This document shows, piece by piece, positions 60,332-64,000 of a DNA stretch of 64,000 nucleotides; the stretch's first letter is position 1, and every line of letters begins with the position of its first letter. Made by a program: the position numbers and the translations under genes. This stretch comes from Aquimarina sp. TRL1 (lineage in GTDB: Bacteria; Bacteroidota; Bacteroidia; Flavobacteriales; Flavobacteriaceae), in the NCBI RefSeq assembly GCF_013365535.1, contig NZ_CP053590.1, positions 4,454,501 to 4,518,500 on the forward strand, written 5' to 3'. A model generated the notes under the pieces. That model was given only the letters and a program-made list of their open reading frames with translations, had not been told where the DNA came from and made no database searches.

Positions 60332-61120
60332 TCAATCTGTAAATGCTACAGCATTCAAAATTAAGCCAGACCCCGGGACAATATGCTCTAATGTTATTTT
60401 CTCTAAACTAGGATCTAAGGTTTTTTTTATAAAATCAATATCGATATTCCCCTTCCCTACATCTAATAGTGCCCCCATCATTAACCGTATCTGGTTTCTT
60501 TTAAACCCTGCGCCTTTCACTCGTAAAAGATAACTATCTTTTGGAAAAAAATTAGCTGTATACAACTCATTTTTTACTATCTCACAACAAAAAATTTCTC
60601 CTTCTACAATTGTTTTTTCTGTAGGGCGATGACAATAGGAACGAAAATTGTGTTTTCCTTCGAAAAGAGAAGCTGCTTTTTTCATAGCTTCAATATCCAG
60701 TTCTTCTGAGATATTATACATAAAAGGTGCACAAAATGGATGAAACTTTGCCCCGAATGAAAACAAATAAACGTATTCCTTTATTTTCGGATGTTGGATT
60801 ATATTAAACTTTTCATCTGTTTCTTCTATTTTTAACCCTCGAATATCCTGAGGTAAATTCTTGTTAAATAAATAAAAAAAATCATCTAGATCCAAAGGCG
60901 TATTTTCTACAAATAACTCTATATATGTTTCATTAGCAGATACCTTTGCATCGGTACGCCCACTGGCTAATATTTTAAAATCTTTATGTCCTAAAACATA
61001 GGCTATGGTACGTTCTGTCATGCGCTGTAATGTATTTACGTCAGGTTGTTTCTGCCATCCGTGAAACCGAAAGCCTAAATATTGTAACTGGATGATATAA
61101 TAGTACCTTTTCCGAAACAT
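60332..61120 (-). CDS. TruA-family pseudouridine synthase with altered active-site motif
   Basis: 262 residues. The TruA fold is evident: YYYIIQLQYLGFRFHGWQKQ at the start, the catalytic loop, HNFRSYCHR and the end SGLILNAVAF. The catalytic aspartate is kept (Asp57), but the loop reads SGRTDAKVSA where canonical TruA has GRTDxGVHA; Gly is replaced by Lys and His by Ser. The protein may be a divergent TruA paralogue acting on another RNA site. It may or may not replace TruA at tRNA positions 38-40. Cytoplasmic. Confidence 0.8.
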   Translation of the reverse strand: MFRKRYYYIIQLQYLGFRFHGWQKQPDVNTLQRMTERTIAYVLGHKDFKILASGRTDAKVSANETYIELFVENTPLDLDDFFYLFNKNLPQDIRGLKIEETDEKFNIIQHPKIKEYVYLFSFGAKFHPFCAPFMYNISEELDIEAMKKAASLFEGKHNFRSYCHRPTEKTIVEGEIFCCEIVKNELYTANFFPKDSYLLRVKGAGFKRNQIRLMMGALLDVGKGNIDIDFIKKTLDPSLEKITLEHIVPGSGLILNAVAFTD

Positions 61121-61223
61121 TTAACTTGTATATTTATTTACCGAATATAGATAAATTATGCATTTCACCGATATTTTTTCAATATTTAAGGTAAAAAAAA
61201 TTTTAATCCACTCTTTTAAGTTA

Positions 61224-61231
61224 TATATTTG
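61224..61231 (+). promoter_or_regulatory. -7 box of LysM gene
   Basis: TATATTTG fits TAnnTTTG exactly, 40 bp before the ATG. No TTG -33 element is found. Confidence 0.45.
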
Positions 61232-61271
61232 AGTAGCAAATGATTTTACACAATTAAAAAGAAATTAAATT

Positions 61272-61649
61272 ATGGTTAGAGCAAAATATCAGGAAGTTTT
61301 AGACTTAGGAGAACAATTAAATGTGCAGAATGGAGATGTAACAGAGGAAAATGGAATACTGAAAATAGCTGGAACAACGAATACACAATATGAAAAAAAC
61401 TTATTATGGGATAAAATCAAAGAAATCGGTGGTGATTCACCTGCTGATCTAGAAGCAGATATCAAAGTTTCTGATACTTCAGTATACCACAGACATGTGG
61501 TTAAGGGGGGAGAATCTCTAAGTAAAATTGCTAAGCATTATTATGGAGATCCAATGAAGTACAAACAAATCTTTGAAGCTAACACAAATATTTTGTCTAA
61601 TCCAGACGTAATACACCCAGATCAAGAATTGGTTATCCCAAATTTGTAA
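61272..61649 (+). CDS. LysM domain protein
   Basis: 125 residues, no signal peptide. The N-terminal part (about 1-60; LDLGEQLNVQNGDVTEENG, LKIAGTTNTQYEKNLLWDKI) resembles a BON-like domain. The C-terminal LysM domain (about 74-124) reads HVVKGGESLSKIAKHYYGDP then YKQIFEANTNIL then HPDQELVIPNL. It is similar to YgaU (Kbp), a K+-binding protein in enterobacteria, so a role in ion homeostasis or envelope binding is possible. Own promoter box and terminator; single gene. Confidence 0.82.
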   Translation: MVRAKYQEVLDLGEQLNVQNGDVTEENGILKIAGTTNTQYEKNLLWDKIKEIGGDSPADLEADIKVSDTSVYHRHVVKGGESLSKIAKHYYGDPMKYKQIFEANTNILSNPDVIHPDQELVIPNL

Positions 61650-61671
61650 TTGGTTTAATACATTTTAATTA

Positions 61672-61708
61672 AAAACGTCTTATGCTTTATTAGTTTAAGG
61701 CGTTTTTT
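61672..61708 (+). terminator. Rho-independent terminator
   Basis: AAAACGTCTTA (61672-61682) pairs with TAAGGCGTTTT (61696-61706; one G-T pair), followed by TT. It lies 23 bp past the LysM gene. Confidence 0.85.
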
Positions 61709-61901
61709 GTTATTATGCCCTCCCCTTTCAGAAGAAAAACTTTTTCACTTCCAAACATTACTTTTTACACATAAATAAACAACTGTTTTACCTTATTTCT
61801 CTCTTAAAACATTCATAAAAGACTGTTTTATAACAATATATTTCATATTTAAGATAGGTTTTGAGTATTTTTACAGCACACAAACTCAAACTTAATATAA
61901 C

Positions 61902-64000
61902 ATGAAAACTCATTTTTTATGGTTAGCATGCCTATTCTTTATTGGCATCAGTTATTCTCAAACTAATAACTACTGGACCCCAGCTACAATTTCAAAAAGT
62001 AATATTGTACAGCCCTCTAAAAAAGAATTGTCCAACAACACTATTTTAGGTCTCAATCTGGAGGGAATAAAAAAAGCCTTGCAAAAGGCTCCGCTTAAAA
62101 GCAAAACAACAGCTTCTTCATTAACCATTCAATTTCCTGATAAAAACGGGGAATTAAAAACGTATCGTATTTTCGAAAGAACAGTTTTGCACCCGGAGCT
62201 CGCTAAAGAATTTCCTGATATAAAATCGTATACAGGTATCAATGTGAATGATAAGGCAACACTAATACATTTTAGTATCGCTTCGGATGGTTTCCACGGA
62301 ATGATAACTTCCCCAAACAAAATTGCTACTTATATTGATCCATACACAAAAAACAATGCTTCGTATGTTCTTTATTCAAAAAGTGATTTATCTGCAAGAA
62401 GTAATTTTGCCTGCGCAGTAGAGGATCAAGTGTCTACAAAACAAGTAAGCAACCCACTTCTTAAAAATGCAAATGATGGTAAATTAAGAACCTACCGTCT
62501 GGCAATTGCCTGTACTGGGGAATATTCACAATTTCACCTAAATAATCAAGGAGTTCCTTCCAGTGCTTCTGATGCAACAAAAAAGGCAGCTGTTCTTTCT
62601 GCCATGAATACAACAATGACCCGTGTAAATGGTATTTATGAAAGAGATCTTGGTGTAACCATGCAATTGGTACCTAATAACACAAAAATCATATACTTAA
62701 ATGCTAGTACTGATGGTCTGTCTAATAATAATGCCGGAGCGCTTATCGGAGAAAGTCAGCGAGTATGCGACAGAGAAATTGGAAGTAGTAATTACGACAT
62801 TGGACACACATTTAGTACTGGTGGAGGTGGTCTTGCTGGACTTGGTGTTGTATGCCGTAACGGTAGTAAAGGAAGAGGAATCACCGGTTCGAGTAACCCG
62901 ATTTCTGATCCATATGATATTGACTATGTCGCACATGAAATAGGACATCAATTTGGTGCCAATCACACTTTTAATAATGCTTGTGGAGGAAATAGAAATA
63001 GCTCTACTGCCATGGAACCAGGTAGTGGAAATACAATTATGAGTTATGCGGGAATCTGTTCTCCAAACGTTCGTAATAATAGTGATGATCACTTTCATGC
63101 AATTAGTATTCAAGAGATGTGGAATCATGTATCCAGCACTTCCTGTGCAGTAAGTAGCAATACAGGAAACAATGCTCCAACAGCCAATGCAGGTGCTAAT
63201 TATACAATCCCAAAATCAACTCCCTTTATCCTGAAAGGTAGTGCTACTGATGCAGATGGAGATGCTCTTACCTATAACTGGGAACAAATGGATAATCAAA
63301 TAGCAACCATGCCTCCTAATAGTTCCTCTTCTTCTGGACCTGCTTTTCGTTCTTATCCATCAAGCAGTTCTCCGGATCGCTATATGCCTAAATTATCAAC
63401 TGTAATCGGCGGAAGTACTTCTTCTACCTGGGAAGTTGTTCCTTCTGTTGCCCGAACAATGAAATTCAGACTTACTGTAAGGGATAATCATGCCGGTGGA
63501 GGAAATTCGGCATCTGATAACATGACGGTTAGCGTAAGTGGTAATGCTGGTCCTTTTGTGATCAATAGCCCTAATACCAATGTCAGCTGGTCTGCCAACT
63601 CTTCTCAGACGGTAACATGGAATGTAGCTGGAACTACAGCTAATGGTATTAATGCTGCTAATGTAGATATTCTATTATCTACTGATGGAGGAAACACCTA
63701 CCCTATTACATTAGCTAGTAATGTTACAAATGATGGATCACATACGATAACAGTACCTAATAATCAGGGAAGTCAAAACCGAATCATGGTTAGAGGAAGT
63801 AACCATATATTCTATGATATATCTAACGCCAACTTTACCATCACAGGAGGTGGTTCCGGCGATACACAAGCTCCTAGTACACCAACTGCATTAGCAGCTT
63901 CTAACGCTACTCAAACCACTATTGATTTGAACTGGACTGCTTCAACAGATAATGTAGGAGTAACGGGTTATGACGTCTATGCAGGAAATACAATGATTGG
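61902..64000 (+). CDS. Secreted reprolysin-like zinc metalloprotease (C-terminus cut by window)
   Basis: 699 codons are visible, running off the edge. Signal peptide about 1-20. A pro-domain follows (about 25-190). The M12B-type catalytic domain (about 195-415) has the zinc motif [11 protein letters not shown] (345-355), a downstream Met turn (TIMSYAGIC) and disulfide cysteines (CDREIG, CRNGSK, CGGN). A PKD-like domain (about 425-545), a beta domain ([21 protein letters not shown]) and the start of a fibronectin type III domain ([20 protein letters not shown]) are visible. Secreted proteins of this kind normally end in a T9SS sorting domain, which would lie outside the window. Confidence 0.9.
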   Translation, partial: MKTHFLWLACLFFIGISYSQTNNYWTPATISKSNIVQPSKKELSNNTILGLNLEGIKKALQKAPLKSKTTASSLTIQFPDKNGELKTYRIFERTVLHPELAKEFPDIKSYTGINVNDKATLIHFSIASDGFHGMITSPNKIATYIDPYTKNNASYVLYSKSDLSARSNFACAVEDQVSTKQVSNPLLKNANDGKLRTYRLAIACTGEYSQFHLNNQGVPSSASDATKKAAVLSAMNTTMTRVNGIYERDLGVTMQLVPNNTKIIYLNASTDGLSNNNAGALIGESQRVCDREIGSSNYDIGHTFSTGGGGLAGLGVVCRNGSKGRGITGSSNPISDPYDIDYVAHEIGHQFGANHTFNNACGGNRNSSTAMEPGSGNTIMSYAGICSPNVRNNSDDHFHAISIQEMWNHVSSTSCAVSSNTGNNAPTANAGANYTIPKSTPFILKGSATDADGDALTYNWEQMDNQIATMPPNSSSSSGPAFRSYPSSSSPDRYMPKLSTVIGGSTSSTWEVVPSVARTMKFRLTVRDNHAGGGNSASDNMTVSVSGNAGPFVINSPNTNVSWSANSSQTVTWNVAGTTANGINAANVDILLSTDGGNTYPITLASNVTNDGSHTITVPNNQGSQNRIMVRGSNHIFYDISNANFTITGGGSGDTQAPSTPTALAASNATQTTIDLNWTASTDNVGVTGYDVYAGNTMI

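Noticed and set aside
1..64000. Prophage, integrative element or genomic island boundaries
   Set aside because: No integrase, transposase, tRNA-associated direct repeats or phage structural genes were seen; the fibre-like protein at 12123 has a signal peptide and no phage neighbours.

Overview
The window looks like chromosomal DNA of a marine flavobacterium (Bacteroidota, Flavobacteriaceae; Aquimarina or a close relative is my guess, inferred from protein style only). The evidence is low GC, type IX secretion (T9SS) C-terminal sorting domains, a carboxypeptidase-regulatory-like/VWA protein, many lineage-typical DUF families (DUF6090, DUF6688, DUF3817), a menaquinone gene cluster, and TAnnTTTG promoter boxes typical of flavobacterial housekeeping sigma. 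I see no rRNA, tRNA, CRISPR, transposase, integrase or phage structural genes. Genes running off both ends are partial.

Layout. 1-8850: VWA protein (partial, minus), a T9SS-secreted protein (minus), an S41 peptidase, two small or unknown genes, an AT-rich parallel beta-helix lipoprotein and an alpha/beta hydrolase. 9000-23800: mostly single plus-strand genes. These are DUF6090, DUF2071, a methyltransferase with a small partner, a surface protein with a three-fold 54-residue repeat, an FAH-family hydrolase, DUF6688, a membrane-bound AraC regulator, a CPBP protease, a serine hydrolase, a second S41 peptidase, DUF3592, a Crp/Fnr regulator and DUF3179. 23876-27318: a minus-strand cysteine-rich cluster made of a flavoprotein with a Cys-rich tail, a 56-residue peptide with three CC pairs, a SigZ-type ECF sigma factor with a Cys-rich tail, and an ArsO-like flavin monooxygenase. 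27487-32560: lipoprotein, membrane proteins, a second Crp/Fnr regulator, a sterol-desaturase-family enzyme and a DCC-family protein. 32699-37456: menaquinone operon menA, UPF0173 hydrolase, menC, CPBP protease, menE. 37893-48118: an acidic small protein, an 883-residue surface protein, VTT and MscS membrane proteins, DUF3817, an HD phosphohydrolase (PgpH-like), a thiolase and an NlpC/P60 peptidase. 48408-54421: a secreted DUF3472/ricin-type protein, a LacI regulator divergent from a GHMP kinase plus nucleotidyltransferase pair, and gap. 54528-64000: DUF2461, cysE-cysM, recQ, an aldose epimerase, a TruA-like protein, a LysM protein and a secreted zinc metalloprotease (partial).

The most interesting part is the 23.9-27.3 kb cluster. 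The flavoprotein gene and the Cys-rich peptide gene carry the same upstream element, TGCATCATTTTT-N9-CGTCTTA, with identical spacing. This has the layout of an ECF sigma promoter, and an ECF sigma gene lies directly downstream. The sigma factor, the peptide and the flavoprotein all have paired-cysteine tails. I infer a thiol-reactive metal or metalloid (arsenic-type) response unit controlled by SigZ.

Other regulatory signals stand out. A perfect FNR-type box (TTGATCCAGATCAA) lies just downstream of one Crp/Fnr gene, and a second inverted repeat lies just downstream of the other; both sit about 42 bp before the predicted transcription start of the next gene. Two CG-centred palindromes lie between the LacI gene and the sugar-kinase operon. 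A terminator-like hairpin precedes menA. A tiny 50-codon gene has its own sigma-54-like promoter and terminator.
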